Origin: Cinnamomum chago
Lineage: Eukaryota > Streptophyta > Magnoliopsida > Laurales > Lauraceae
Direction: 5' to 3'
Assembly: GCA_038049695.1 (NCBI GenBank)
Contig: CP142453.1
Location: 33,150,501-33,214,500, forward strand
Length of the DNA: 64,000 nucleotides
Shown: positions 33,790 through 44,844 of the stretch, piece by piece
Position numbering within the stretch: the stretch's first letter is position 1
Layout: every line of letters starts with the position of its first letter
Made by a program: the position numbers and the translations under genes
Notes under the pieces: model-generated
Databases searched by the model: none
What the model was told of the DNA's origin: nothing
The model's input: only the letters and a program-made list of their open reading frames with translations

Positions 33790-35305
33790 TAGGGATGGCA
33801 ACGGGGCGGGGCGGGGCCGGAATTGGGCTACCCCGTCCCCGCCCTGAATCTCCCTGTCCCCGCCCCGTCCCGTCCCCGCCCCGCAATTCGGGGTATGTTA
33901 CATGCCCCGTCCCCGCCCCGACATGCCCCGCAGGGCCTCGCGGGGCGCCCCGCCCTGATGTGGTACAATAATAAATATAATAAATAAATTTTGAATTGAC
34001 TATAAAAAAAAAGGTAAATTAATTTATTTTACATGGTAAAAAGCACATGAATGATTCATCTATGTTGTCTCTATGCCTTTAATAATATTAAAAAAAATCT
34101 CCCAAAATAGAATAAAAAGATCTCCCTGCATAAATATTTTATAAGTGTGGGGCACTGTTAGATTGTTTAAATTTTTTAAAATTATCTAAAATTAATAATA
34201 TAAATTTTCCTTTTTCTGAAATTTGACCTATTTAAAGTGAGATTTTGTTCTTATAAGATTTTCTCTAAGTCCTTGAAAGCCACTAACATACACTTGAAAA
34301 TATCATATATGCTTTAAGACATTCTTTATAAAAAAGACAATATCTCTCTAAAATATCATGAACTCCATCAATACATGGTTTCACTCCATTTCTGGTATTG
34401 AACTGACTACATAATATATGTTCCAATTTTCCCTCAACAAGCTTACCCAACTTTCCATGATGTGGGCCCCAACCATATGCATACCAACCACAGGTAAGAA
34501 AAAGATTGGAAGATCTTAACGAGGATCAAGTCGAGTCAAAATTATTAATAGTTGATGGTCAAATATCATTAAATTTCATTGATTTGGCAGGAACCTCACT
34601 TTAAGACCAATGAACTCCACTTACTAATAAAGAGGTTGATTACATATAATTAAAATTAGTATAATTTATAGTGTTGTTAGTATGATTAGAATCATATTAA
34701 GTTACTAACTATAATTTACTTTGCTATTATAAGTTACTATAATTTACTTTGCTATTAAAGCATGATCCATCATTCTATTATATATTTATATTCGTTTTAT
34801 TTAATATAATTTATCTTGTCACAATTTAACATTATATATAATTAAAGTAAAATAAGCTTAGATAGATTTTTTAACAACTTTAACTTCATTAAATTTGAAT
34901 TAGAGGGAATGGGATCATATTATATGCTTTTATAATGTCTCATTGAATTACATGTTTAACTTTAAAAAAAAGTCTTCAATCAATCTACTTAACCCTTAAT
35001 AACAACATAAAATCAATATATACATTTACATATAAATATGTTTATTTATTATAAAAGAAATCTAATATATATTTATATTTTAGAGGAATATTAATTTCGG
35101 GGCGGTATTTCGGGGCTGGGCATGGGGTGGTATTTCGGGGCGGGTTACGGGGCAAGAGCCATACCCATCCCCGTCCCGCCCCGAATTCGGGGTATGGTTT
35201 TTTTCCCCGTCCCCGCCCCATCTAAGAGTCGGGGCGGGGAAAACCCGTACGGGGCGGGGCGAGCACTCCGGGTTGGGGCAGGGCGGGTTAAAAATGCCAT
35301 CCCTA
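33790..35305. mobile_element. Non-autonomous hAT element with GC-rich ends
   Basis: The left end reads TAGGGATGGCAACGGGGCGG and the reverse complement of the right end reads TAGGGATGGCATTTTTAACC. A perfect 8-bp duplication, AGTGTGCC, flanks it (33782-33789 and 35306-35313). About 170-200 bp at each end is extremely rich in GGGGC/GCCCC, while the 1.1 kb core is very AT-rich and codes for nothing. Open frames in the ends come from base composition. It lies in the presumed leader intron of the CIP1-like gene. The termini recall the Ac-type TAGGGATGAAA. Confidence 0.92.
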
Positions 35306-35313
35306 AGTGTGCC

Positions 35314-36119
35314 AATTGCACAAGTTGCGCACCCTTAGTAGGGCTCACCTAATGATCCATCTGAGAGGACCATAACCTCCCTATAGTTTATGGATCCCAC
35401 CAAGTTTGTACTCATCCGAATGGACTGTTCACCGTTTAACTTATGGGGCCAGGATGAGGATGATAGGATGATCAAATTAGACCCAAACGATCTATAGGTA
35501 GATAGGGCCCACCAAGATCTTCAAATCCCCCCTGTCCCAGCTGCAGGTGGGGCCCCAAGTGGGCCATACGGCCCGGTGCGCACTCATGCACAGTGTGCGA
35601 GTCGCTCACCTGATGAGCCATATATATATATATATTCCACTCCACTATGGGGTCTGTCCATTAAAAACAAGGACAATTGAAAATGAACGCCCTCCCATTT
35701 TAGGATGTCTCCTAGGAGTTGATACGTTGTAAGATTGAGCATTTGATGCATTAATCACATTATCAATTGTAATATGATTAAATCAATATGACTGATAATG
35801 TGATTCATGGATCATATGCTTAATCTTGTAGGGGAACAACTCTTATTGGAATTAAATTTGGGGACATCCTCTTGGAGAGGAGGGCGTTGTTTTAGAGTTG
35901 TTGAGATTTATAATAGTGGGCCCCACTATGGAGTTACACTTTCCTCTATCATTGGAAGACATCAGATGATCTGAACTCTTTCGAATATTGAGTACTGGCC
36001 ATCTTGCCATGTGTGTGGCCCATTTGGGTTATTTGCTCCCCAACCTAACCCTAATCCTAGAGGAATTTGGATAGATCCAATTCCAGATTTGTGGCTTAAG
36101 AATCTGTAACCTAATTGGA
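35314..36119. other. Non-coding stretch in the presumed CIP1-like leader intron
   Basis: 'gatgatccatctgagaggaccataa' and later sequence show no coding signal. A short AT run lies at 35622-35634. The palindrome-like pair 'aacgccctccc' (35685) and 'ggagggcgttg' (35878) suggests the ends of a small inverted-repeat element of about 200 bp, without a confirmed duplication. Confidence 0.35.
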
Positions 36120-36660
36120 GATGTGTAGAATCCATTGGAATGATATAGACTCTTGGAAACTCTATTAAAGGGTGTGTCAAAGAGGGATCACCTTGATCAC
36201 ATTTGGTAGTTAATCTTAGAGCAAGAGGTTTTGTCTGAGGCCATCTCAAACTTGTGTGTGTTGTGTGGGAAGGAGATGGAGATGGTTGACCATTTGTGGA
36301 GGACTTTAAGAGGGTCTTCTTCATCTGTGGATGATTTGTTGATCTTGGTGGTGGTATGAATTGCAAATTGGGCCTCCTTTAATAGTGAATTTGATCATTT
36401 AAGAGTAAATGATGTATTGCATAATTGGGATGCTTCTTTGCTTTGTGGGTTTAGGATGGTGAAAAGGTGGTTTTTTGGGTTCCCCCTTTGAAGGTGAGTT
36501 GAGATTCAATGTGGATCCCCGACTAGTAGTGGAGTGCTTCAGGCAATGTTCTCATAGGGTGGATGGGTCTTCTAATTTTGTTGCTTTCACTCTATGTAGT
36601 TTGGTTGTTGGTATAATTCTCAATGCAAACCATGGGGGTTGGCCAAAATTCGGGCCAAAA
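36120..36660 (+). mobile_element. Possible LINE relic (zf-RVT and RNase H remains)
   Basis: Mixed-frame translation gives RARGF, then CVLCGKEMEMVDHLW, which looks like the zinc-binding region after LINE reverse transcriptase (C..CG.....H). Further on comes FEGELRFNVD, similar to the start of LINE RNase H domains. Frames are broken repeatedly and no target-site duplication or poly-A was found. Treat as tentative. Confidence 0.35.
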
Positions 36661-37018
36661 AGTTTGTCCATGTAGCATTACTCATTCTTTTATACCATTG
36701 TGCCCCTTCAGTTTGTGGGGCTGCTTTGTTTGTTTTGTGTTCTTTCTCCTTAAAAAAGAAGTAAAAAAAGGGCGAAGAGAGAGACTAATAAGTTTTCTCT
36801 TTAAACTTCACTTGGGTCCTCTCTCCATTGCATTGCAACTGATTGTGTTAATTTGTTTTTTTGTTTCTTTTCTTAGTGAAATGAGGAAAGTATCCTTATG
36901 CCGTTAACCACACTTAGAGGAACTACCCTGTGGTGGAGCTGCCGTTGCTGTTGTAGATGGACAGTGGAGCTGTGCATGAGGGTCGTAGCTTTTGATCACA
37001 GAAAATAAAAACAAAGAA

Positions 37019-38467
37019 ATGGAAGAAGAGAACCAACAGACAATATCGAACATAAATGATCTCCAACAGGAGCTAGACTTGTTACGTGCTCAGAAAAGTG
37101 AACTTGAAGACCAGATTAAAAGAAAGAACAATGAAGCCTCAGAGACCCGGATTCAGGTGGAGAAGTTGAATCATGAGGTAACCACCAAGATTTCAGATCA
37201 CCAGATAATTCTGAAAGAGAAAGAAGACAATTTCAATGAGTTACATATGAATTACAAGCAACTTGAAGATCGACTCCAGGTATCATCGGACGAGCTTCAG
37301 TTTGCAGAAAAGAAGATTAAAGAAATGGAAGAAGAAAGACAAAAGACACAAGCACATATGAATGGTCTGCAGATGGAGTTGGACTCCCTGCGCAACCAGA
37401 AAGGCACTCTGGAAGACCAGATTGGAAGGAATGACACTGAAGCTTCAGAAGCGCTAATTCAGATGGAGAAGTTAAACCATGAGTTAACAAGCAAGATTTC
37501 AGATCTTGAAAAAATGCTAGAAGACAAAGAACATAATTTCAATGAGTTACACACTAATTACACCCTGCTTAATTTTCAATTTCAGGAGACCCGTGAGAAG
37601 CTTCAGGTTGCAGAGACGAAGATTGAAGAAATGGTCGATGAGAACCAGAATATTGTTGAATCTAAAGATGAGAGAATTCGTAAGATGCAAATGGTGAGTG
37701 AAGTGAATGAGAAAGAGGTAGAGACTGCAGGAGGAGAAATTGGTAAGTTGAGAGTGGAAGTGAGCAAATTGGATGAGAATTGCAAAGAATTGAGAGAAAA
37801 GCTTCATCTCCTTGAAAGTGAGAAAACAGAAATGTCTAAAGGGAAAGAAGAACTTCTGCAATCAAAAGATGAGAAAATTGGAATGCTACACAAAACAGTA
37901 GCAAAGCAGAAGGAAGAGATTGCAAGACTTGAAGTCCTCCTGCGCCTCTCAAATAGAAAGCTTCAAATCACAGAAACTGAATTCACTGAGAAAGAAGAAA
38001 ACTATTTGAAGATGCGTCAGAAGTTGCATGAAGAGTACAAACTACTAGAAGCTCATAGCCTGAGATCATCTGAAACGACAGGTCTCTTAGAAAAGGAGCG
38101 CATAGAAATCAAAGAAGTCACCAAGTCTTCAATGGAAATTCTAAACAGCGGGCTTTATGAGCTGGAGCTGATGGTCCACAAACTTGATGAAAAACACAAT
38201 AACTTCCTCACCCGGATGTCAAACTGGTCACAAGAGCTTCAAGTTATGAAACACTGGGCTGCTGCAATAATCAATGAGAAAGCAGAGTTGAGTGACAAGG
38301 TCAGGGTACTAGAAACGAAGTTTGTTGAGACTGAAGCAAAGGTTATGGATCGGGAAGAAGAGAAGAGGGAGGCCATAAGGCAGCTATGCTTATGGATTGA
38401 ATACCATCGTGAAAACCACAATCACCTCCAAAAGTTGCTGGTGGTAAGCCATAAAAGGAATCGGTAG
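37019..38467 (+). CDS. CIP1-like coiled-coil protein (NAB domain not seen)
   Basis: A 482-residue protein that is almost wholly heptad-rich coiled coil. It starts with a repeat of exactly 102 codons: KEMEEE blocks lie at 37019 and 37325, and the related EEMVDE at 37631, with LEDQI, EKLNHE and NFNELH in each full unit. The C-terminus (VLETKF, then EEEKREAIRQLCLWIEYHR) matches COP1-interactive protein 1, an ABA-related cytoskeletal protein; CIP1 and NET proteins carry an N-terminal actin-binding NAB domain, which I do not find upstream. The frame opens at a TTG (36992) just after an in-frame TAG at 36986. An acceptor-like CACAG ends at 37001, so the first usable ATG is 37019. The frame is undamaged. 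It may be a paralogue without NAB, a truncated duplicate, or the last exon of a gene with a distant NAB exon. Confidence 0.75.
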   Translation: MEEENQQTISNINDLQQELDLLRAQKSELEDQIKRKNNEASETRIQVEKLNHEVTTKISDHQIILKEKEDNFNELHMNYKQLEDRLQVSSDELQFAEKKIKEMEEERQKTQAHMNGLQMELDSLRNQKGTLEDQIGRNDTEASEALIQMEKLNHELTSKISDLEKMLEDKEHNFNELHTNYTLLNFQFQETREKLQVAETKIEEMVDENQNIVESKDERIRKMQMVSEVNEKEVETAGGEIGKLRVEVSKLDENCKELREKLHLLESEKTEMSKGKEELLQSKDEKIGMLHKTVAKQKEEIARLEVLLRLSNRKLQITETEFTEKEENYLKMRQKLHEEYKLLEAHSLRSSETTGLLEKERIEIKEVTKSSMEILNSGLYELELMVHKLDEKHNNFLTRMSNWSQELQVMKHWAAAIINEKAELSDKVRVLETKFVETEAKVMDREEEKREAIRQLCLWIEYHRENHNHLQKLLVVSHKRNR

Positions 38468-38520
38468 TCAACATGAGTTTCTCCTCTTAGTAGCATCCTT
38501 GATTTTACACTTGCAATGTC

Positions 38521-38526
38521 AATAAA
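38521..38526 (+). terminator. Polyadenylation signal of the CIP1-like gene
   Basis: AATAAA lies 54 bases after the stop codon and is followed by T-rich sequence, the normal arrangement of a plant poly(A) site. Confidence 0.6.
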
Positions 38527-38530
38527 ATAT

Positions 38531-40160
38531 CTTCCATTTATTCATTTGTTCATTTTTTAACTGTAAGACAGTTGTGTTTGTTGGTTATAACATTCATGAG
38601 TTTTCAACATAAGCTAACCAATTAATACTTTTATTTTCCCGCAATTGGTTTTGTTTTTAAAGATTACTGTGATGGTATATAAGTGACTGAGTTTTGCTTC
38701 AAGCATGCACAACTTCAGCTCCACAACAGGGTTGTTCATCTCTACCTCCAGGCCCCTGCAGTAAGGGAAAGTAAAAAGGTAAATTGGATGATGAGGTAAG
38801 GTAAGAGAGCTTAAAGGCATATCCATTTCTATATTCAAATACTCCAGCATTTCACTCTAGAGCTTCTCAGTAAGTCTATCTTCCATAAGTACTATTCCAA
38901 ACAGCAAGTAAACCAAAACAGCACATAGTTGCACAAAAGCCATTCATCATCAATATATAGCATGAAATCACCCCATCCCACCCAAAAAAAAAAAATGTAA
39001 CACAGAAACCACTAGCATTCAGGACTCATCAAACTAATATTCTGAAACTGCTACCTCATAAGTTTACACTATAATCTCTGACCCAACAAGAACAGAACCA
39101 ATTAATGAGGCAGTGGTGCATCTATTGCTGATTCTTTTTTCCACCAAAAATTTAAAATACGCAGAAAATCAAGAAAATAATGAATAGGGTATCTACCTTT
39201 CACCAATGGAGGAAATGGAGTTTTCACTCTTAGTAAATCATACATGTAAAGTAGTTTGTCAGTGAATTTGGCATCCTATGAAAAAGGTTCTGGGTAGGGA
39301 TGTGAACTGGTTCGGTCACCCGATTAAGCTTTATATTATTGTACCCAACTGGACTGAGACCCCCAAAAAAATGTCTTTTGATAGGTAGGAAAAGAATATA
39401 ATTTATATTACACAATATTATATATGTTATTGTTAATATATGTCATCTATGAGTATATATATCAATCAGAGACGAGATTCAAGTATGGGCCTGAATGGAT
39501 GGGCCCTGACCCAATTATCAATCAGGCGAAAAAGAGGGTCCATACCCAGACTGTTTTGAGTCAGGTCCTCCACTGAATGGGTAATTGGAGGACCATCCCA
39601 CCCCCCACCCCCGCTTTCCTACCCAAACATGGTGAAGTAAAAAATGTCACATCACATGCCTATTTTGATTCCTTTACTACTCCTTGTGCTAAAACACACC
39701 CGAAAGATTAAACTTGAACAGGTTTAACTCTAATCTAGTTATTATGGTTTGCAACTGGGCCATGCGTATGGGCCTGAATGAAGGATGTACAAAGTGTATC
39801 GGGCATTAATCAAAATTCAAGACACAAGGAAGCAACAAGCAATAAGTTAAGTTAGCTGGGCGGACCATGCCAACCTGCCACTATTAAGAGAATGTTCTGC
39901 AGGTACAGTTAATAAGATTATGACCCAAGTTGAGTTCAGAGCAGGTTCAGGTTTGCTACCTCAACCTCCTCCCTACTTCTCCCTTCTTAGATCTATTTAG
40001 AAATGCAATAACATCATATTGTAATAAAAATTTAAATATTCAAGATTTTTTCTCTGGTAACTACTATGCTTGGTATCTTTGCGCTTGGGGCAATGACGCA
40101 ACTAGTGAGGTTATAACCGAGGCGCGTCAATTTCTGGTTGAAAACTACTATGCTTTATGC
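38531..40160. other. Intergenic with unresolved transposon-like sequence
   Basis: Near 39298 'tagggatgtgaactggttcgg' resembles the ends of the hAT elements in this window, and 'gggcctgaatggatgggccc' follows. I could not find a matching right end or duplication. No gene is seen. Confidence 0.4.
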
Positions 40161-40164
40161 TTGG

Positions 40165-40270
40165 TTAGGTGACCCCAGTTTTACTGGGGCGAGCACTGCT
40201 TGAACCCTGATCTCCCCCTTGCGGGATGGTCTCTCTACCAGCTCCCTAAGTGTGGGAGACAAAAGGAGTA
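40165..40270 (-). mobile_element. Possible tRNA-derived SINE fragment
   Basis: On the minus strand GGGAGCTGGTAGAGAGACCA is followed by AGATCAGGGTTCAAGCAGTG, an A-box-like and a B-box-like element at a tRNA-like distance, then 'ctcgccccagtaaaactggggtcacc'. No poly-A tail or target-site duplication was confirmed. Confidence 0.4.
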
Positions 40271-43200
40271 TGAGATTTATTCATATTATACCTGACCCGA
40301 CCTCTACCTGTAACGGAGTGGGTTTGCTATAACATTTCATATCCAAAAGTCAATTTGATTCTACCTAATCACCAAGTCAAGTCAACACAACTCACCAAGT
40401 GGGATGAGTCTGACTGAATTTGCCTAGAACTACTTCAAACCTGTTCAATTTACTCCATGCCCTTCTTAGTCACTATGGAAAGTGAAGTGTTAAGACTATG
40501 AACTAAAATATCCAAGTCTATTTGCTTTTGATTGCACTTCATGGGCAATTAGGGCAGGAACTTGGGTCGAATGGGGTTGGGACCAACCTCAGCCCGACGC
40601 ACACACACACTCTCAACTGAACACAAACCCAAACTTGAATTTTAACCAGATTCTTCAAACTGAAACTGACTCAACTACAATCCTTCTGAACTGAACCAGA
40701 CTGAATTGAACTGTGAATTGTTGGAAATAAACCATTTTTAGTTCGAAGGCATCTTGCGTGAACTAGGTAGCAAGCACTCTTGGCCTCTTTCAAAGAGAAC
40801 CCCATGAACTGATAATATCGAAAAAAAATAAAATCAAAGGTTCTCTTTTCTGATTTCAATCGAGTCCTCTTCATTAAATTTCGATGTTAATTTTGATGTT
40901 ATTTTTTTTTTTGGTGAAATGACAAAATAGCCATAGGGGTTGTTCTGGTATGTGTCTCAAACTCAATGATGGAATCTCCAACTAGACTGGATTATTTCTT
41001 GATAAACCTTTAAAAAGATCATCAGCCATGGGCCTCATAGACCATAGTTGCCTCTTTAGTGCAAATTGGTTTTGACCTATCATCAGTTTTTTCGAATAAT
41101 TGTTTTTTCAGAAGTAACTTTTCTGGATTCTTTTGGATTTTGGAAAAAAAAAGAGAAACCATAAGGAAGCTTTCTGACATGTCCCTGCATCATGGATCCT
41201 ACTCTACAATATGAGGTGGTGCATAATATAAGCTACCAGGAAAACTACTGGCAATCTTAAGATGAAAAATTATGTGTACTCATTCTTTGTTGAATTTATT
41301 AAGAAATTTATTCTCTAGGTTTCTCTCTATTTAGTGAGCTTTTCAATACCCAACAATGCATATACATTGAAATTGACAATCATCCCCATCTCCTAGAAAG
41401 GAATGGTAAAAGTGAGTATTTCTGACTGTTACTCTATCAGCCAAGTTGTGGCTTTGCAAGGCCATCATTTTAGTTAATTTTAGGTAACCCCTGGATATCA
41501 AGTGTTTTCTGAAGGTTGGGCCTTTAGACACCCACCAGATTTTCTGTAGTAGTGACTCCACTCTCTTTGGATCTAAACGGAGAAAACTATGAAGAGAAGA
41601 ATTACTTTACTCACTAGAAGTAGATACAAACAAGGGAAAATATATTCCACTGTTAAAAAAAAAAAAGATTCCCCTCCTCTACATCAAAATGGGCCCTGAG
41701 ACTAAAGATTCAATGGATGGAAATAACTACAAATGGATAGAGCCTGTTTGGCAGAGTGAATTATGGCCATTTCTTTCATTCTTCTAATTTTGGGCCATTT
41801 ATGAAACTAAATTTAAATGAAGTTGTATGAATGTATTTCTACCACAGTTGTGGGCCTTCTGGCATTATTTTTGGTTTCCTGCTGATTTTTCAGATGTTGG
41901 GTAACGTGAGTTGAACCCACAGATGTTGGGTAACGTGAGTTGAACCCACACCCTTAAAATTTCAATGGTGAGCACCTTCAACGGTGCCATGGGCTCTTTG
42001 TTGCTGAGTTTTTTAGAGGTGCAGTCACCATTCTGTTGTTTTCTTTTTTGCCAAGGTAGAGACCTTATTCTTGTTCAGAAGTTTCCGTGAATGTAAAGAT
42101 GACATTTGTTTCTCTTAGTATGATGGATTTGATGTAACATAGTATCGTAGATTTTTTATGCCATGAATTGTATTATGTTAGATATCTGGTTTATACTATA
42201 ATATTTGTTGGAAAAATGATTCTGTTCAATGAACAGTTAATGCACGGATCACAAGTAGTAAACACCATCCAGACTTCTTGTTGTCAGATGGGCACAGTAG
42301 ATGACCATGTATTGTTGGAAATACCATACCTCTTTCTGACCTGTAACCAGTATCAATAAGAAAAAAAGATAATGGAAAAGAAAAGAAGAGAAAAAAACAA
42401 GAGCTGAATAGTGAAGGATCCAAGGCAGAGGTGTAGGTGGGAGCAGCACTTTCTTAGGATTTAATTTACTGAGGTGAGAAATGAAAGATTAATTGATGGC
42501 CCTTTTGGATCTTCATCTTTATTCCTTACTTTGGTAGAAAGGGTTTTCTTAGAAATCTAAGGGATTCAATACCAATTAAATGAACAGGTCCTTGGCATCC
42601 AAGAAATCCCTTGATAAAATTTTTGCAGCATACTAGGCAGAAAATTCCTGCCAGGAGGATTTTCAGAAATTCTCATAAATCCCAATTGCAAGTGGTAACA
42701 TGATTCCTAAAGGGTCTAGTTGTTCATCGGTTATTTCATCACTGTGCTACTGATTTTTTTTTCCAAAAGCTTTAATGCAATTTTAGTTGGTCATCCTATC
42801 CAAAGCCCCAATCATCATTCTTGCTGTTTGAAGTGGGCCTTTTTTGATCTAGCCACAATTATATGTAGGTTAATATGCAATTATTAATTTGAAAAATTAG
42901 ATTTATACCACTGCTGGAACCATTAAAAAATTACAGTAATCCACATTCTCAGCCCTGTATGTAAATGTATTGTTATCTCTGGGGCACCACCTCCTGTGGT
43001 TAATAGAATTACTTATATACAAACATGTAGTGGCTACATTTGAGTAATTAGGTATCATGTTGTCATCTATGGTGCTCAGGTATGACATGGATATGGCAAG
43101 GAACCCATGGATATGACAGGGATAAAACTTTTACACGTCGACATGAAACATCCAATGCAATATGATATGATACATTATCCATTTGAAGTATCCTGGCATC

Positions 43201-43890
43201 ACCACCACCACCATCATCATAGCACTGTAAGATCTGATATGGTTTGCAATATAAATCAAACCTATGGATCTAGATTTATGCATTAAACAATATATAATCT
43301 CAAATAATAAAAGCGTACCTTGCGCCATGATCTTGATGATGAGCGAAACTCTTTTATCAAATAGGGTTTTCTCTTATCTCCCTTATCACCCACTCCAATA
43401 TGCGTGAAGTTGATGGTTACTTTTCAGATCTCGTGGGTTAAAAGAGAGGACCGGAAAACCATATATATAGATAAGCCCTATAGAAATTTCTTCCCATCAA
43501 AGAAATCTAATAAAAGAAAGTTTCATTAATTCCCTCAAATTAGCCAACAAGAGTCCTATATGACTTGGGCTTACTAAAATTGAATCCAAGATAAACTTAG
43601 TAAAACAAAAAACCAAAAGGGAAAAGTAACTTAAATTAGTGGGCTCAAACCGTGGGTCCCAACAGTGTTGCACATGTGGTCATGAGGACCACTCACCTCT
43701 AACAAGCACTGTCCTATATATCTGCAGGGATATTACCTTGTCAGTATCTCCATCATATTAATCTTCAACTGCAGTAATGTTAGCATTCATGCATTTACAC
43801 TGCTCACAGATGAAGAGAAGTGACTTGTTTGTGTTCATTTGTAGCAATGAAAGCAAAAGCATTCACAAGAAATTAACTTTGCTGTCAATA
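40271..43890. other. Intergenic, no gene seen
   Basis: AT-rich. Open frames are short and unrecognised. It contains a 29-bp tandem duplication at 41.9 kb and a CAC/CAT trinucleotide run near 43197-43220. Confidence 0.5.
41891..41949 (+). repeat. 29-bp tandem duplication
   Basis: 'cagatgttgggtaacgtgag' plus 'ttgaaccca' is present twice in a row without differences. Read on the minus strand, each copy has 'gggttcaactc', similar to a SINE B box. Confidence 0.85.
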
Positions 43891-43899
43891 CTAAAGCAA

Positions 43900-44207
43900 A
43901 CATATAAATTAACATTTTCTGAAGCTAGAAGTAGCACGTACAATAACAGAAACACAAAATACCACACTTTGTTCATCAGACGAACTCTTAAAAGCACAGA
44001 AATGATTGACTGTTATCCTAGCTGCCAAGTAATGTCTACTATATGTACAAACTCAATACTTCTGTTGATGATGTCTTGCATTAAGCTGATTTAGCTCCAT
44101 CACTGCAGCAAGAAGAACAATTTGGGTGCTCTATTGAACAATCACAAAGAAATTCAATTTGCTTATTTGCGATACTCCATACCCAAGCTGCTTCCTTTGG
44201 CCATCAC
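43900..44207 (-). other. Possible 3' UTR exon of the calmodulin-binding gene
   Basis: An acceptor reading CTCTTGTCACAG ends at 44208, and the sequence after it (minus strand) is T/A-rich with 'tgtacatatagtag', as in plant 3' UTRs. The left limit is a guess. Confidence 0.35.
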
Positions 44208-44833
44208 CTGTGACAAGAGGAGATATGTTGGTTTTAAGAATTCATGATGGTGACAGAATTACTTATATTGTGTTTGGTTTGGGAAACTAACAAAATCAGA
44301 GAATTTCATTTGTTATCTTTTTCTCAGGTAGAAACCCATAAAAAGGGCAACCATAATGGCCTGTTTGTATCTTCTTAGAGTGAGTGCAAGTGATTTGATT
44401 TACATGTAAAACGAGATTCATGCTTTTGTATAACCTATTACCTGTAAGTGGTTTTTTTTTTTTTTTTTTGTTCTTAGTTATAACCAATTACAGTTAAATG
44501 GAGTAAAAAGTAATTATTTTTACAGATAAACTGTTTACAGAGCGACTAAGTTACAAGTCTAAAAAGGGCCCAAAATTGTGTTGTGGCAGACTGAAACCAG
44601 AAAAAAAACCTTAAAAACTATGATACCACGGCATGCATACAACTAGGATACGCCGTAGACATGGCAAGGACATGTATTTTACACATAAAAAGTGAAATAT
44701 CAAGTACAATACGACACCATACGTTTCCCATTTCAAAGTCTCTGTGCATCATAGCCTAAACATGTATGAAACAGCAGCCTCAGCTATCTGTATAACTGTA
44801 TAAAGTAGTTTCAATTAGCGTCACTAGACATAC
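44208..44833 (-). other. Possible 3' UTR intron of the calmodulin-binding gene
   Basis: The minus strand reads ATATCAAG|GTATGTC 11 bases after the stop codon, a strong donor. With the acceptor at 44208 this makes an intron of 626 bp. The junction would be too close to the stop to provoke nonsense-mediated decay under the usual 50-base rule. Confidence 0.45.
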
Positions 44834-44844
44834 CTTGATATCTA

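Noticed and set aside
33689-33971. Gly/Arg/Pro-rich frames on both strands
   Set aside because: They come from GGGGC repeats in the end of the hAT element at 33790.
37547-37861. Minus frames of 104 and 60 codons
   Set aside because: Shadows of the CIP1-like coding exon.
39298-39610. hAT-like left end 'tagggatgtgaactgg'
   Set aside because: No matching right end or 8-bp duplication was found, so no element is called.
41891-41949. Possible tRNA gene on minus ('gggttcaactcacgtta')
   Set aside because: Duplicated 29-bp unit without a cloverleaf. Kept only as a tandem repeat.
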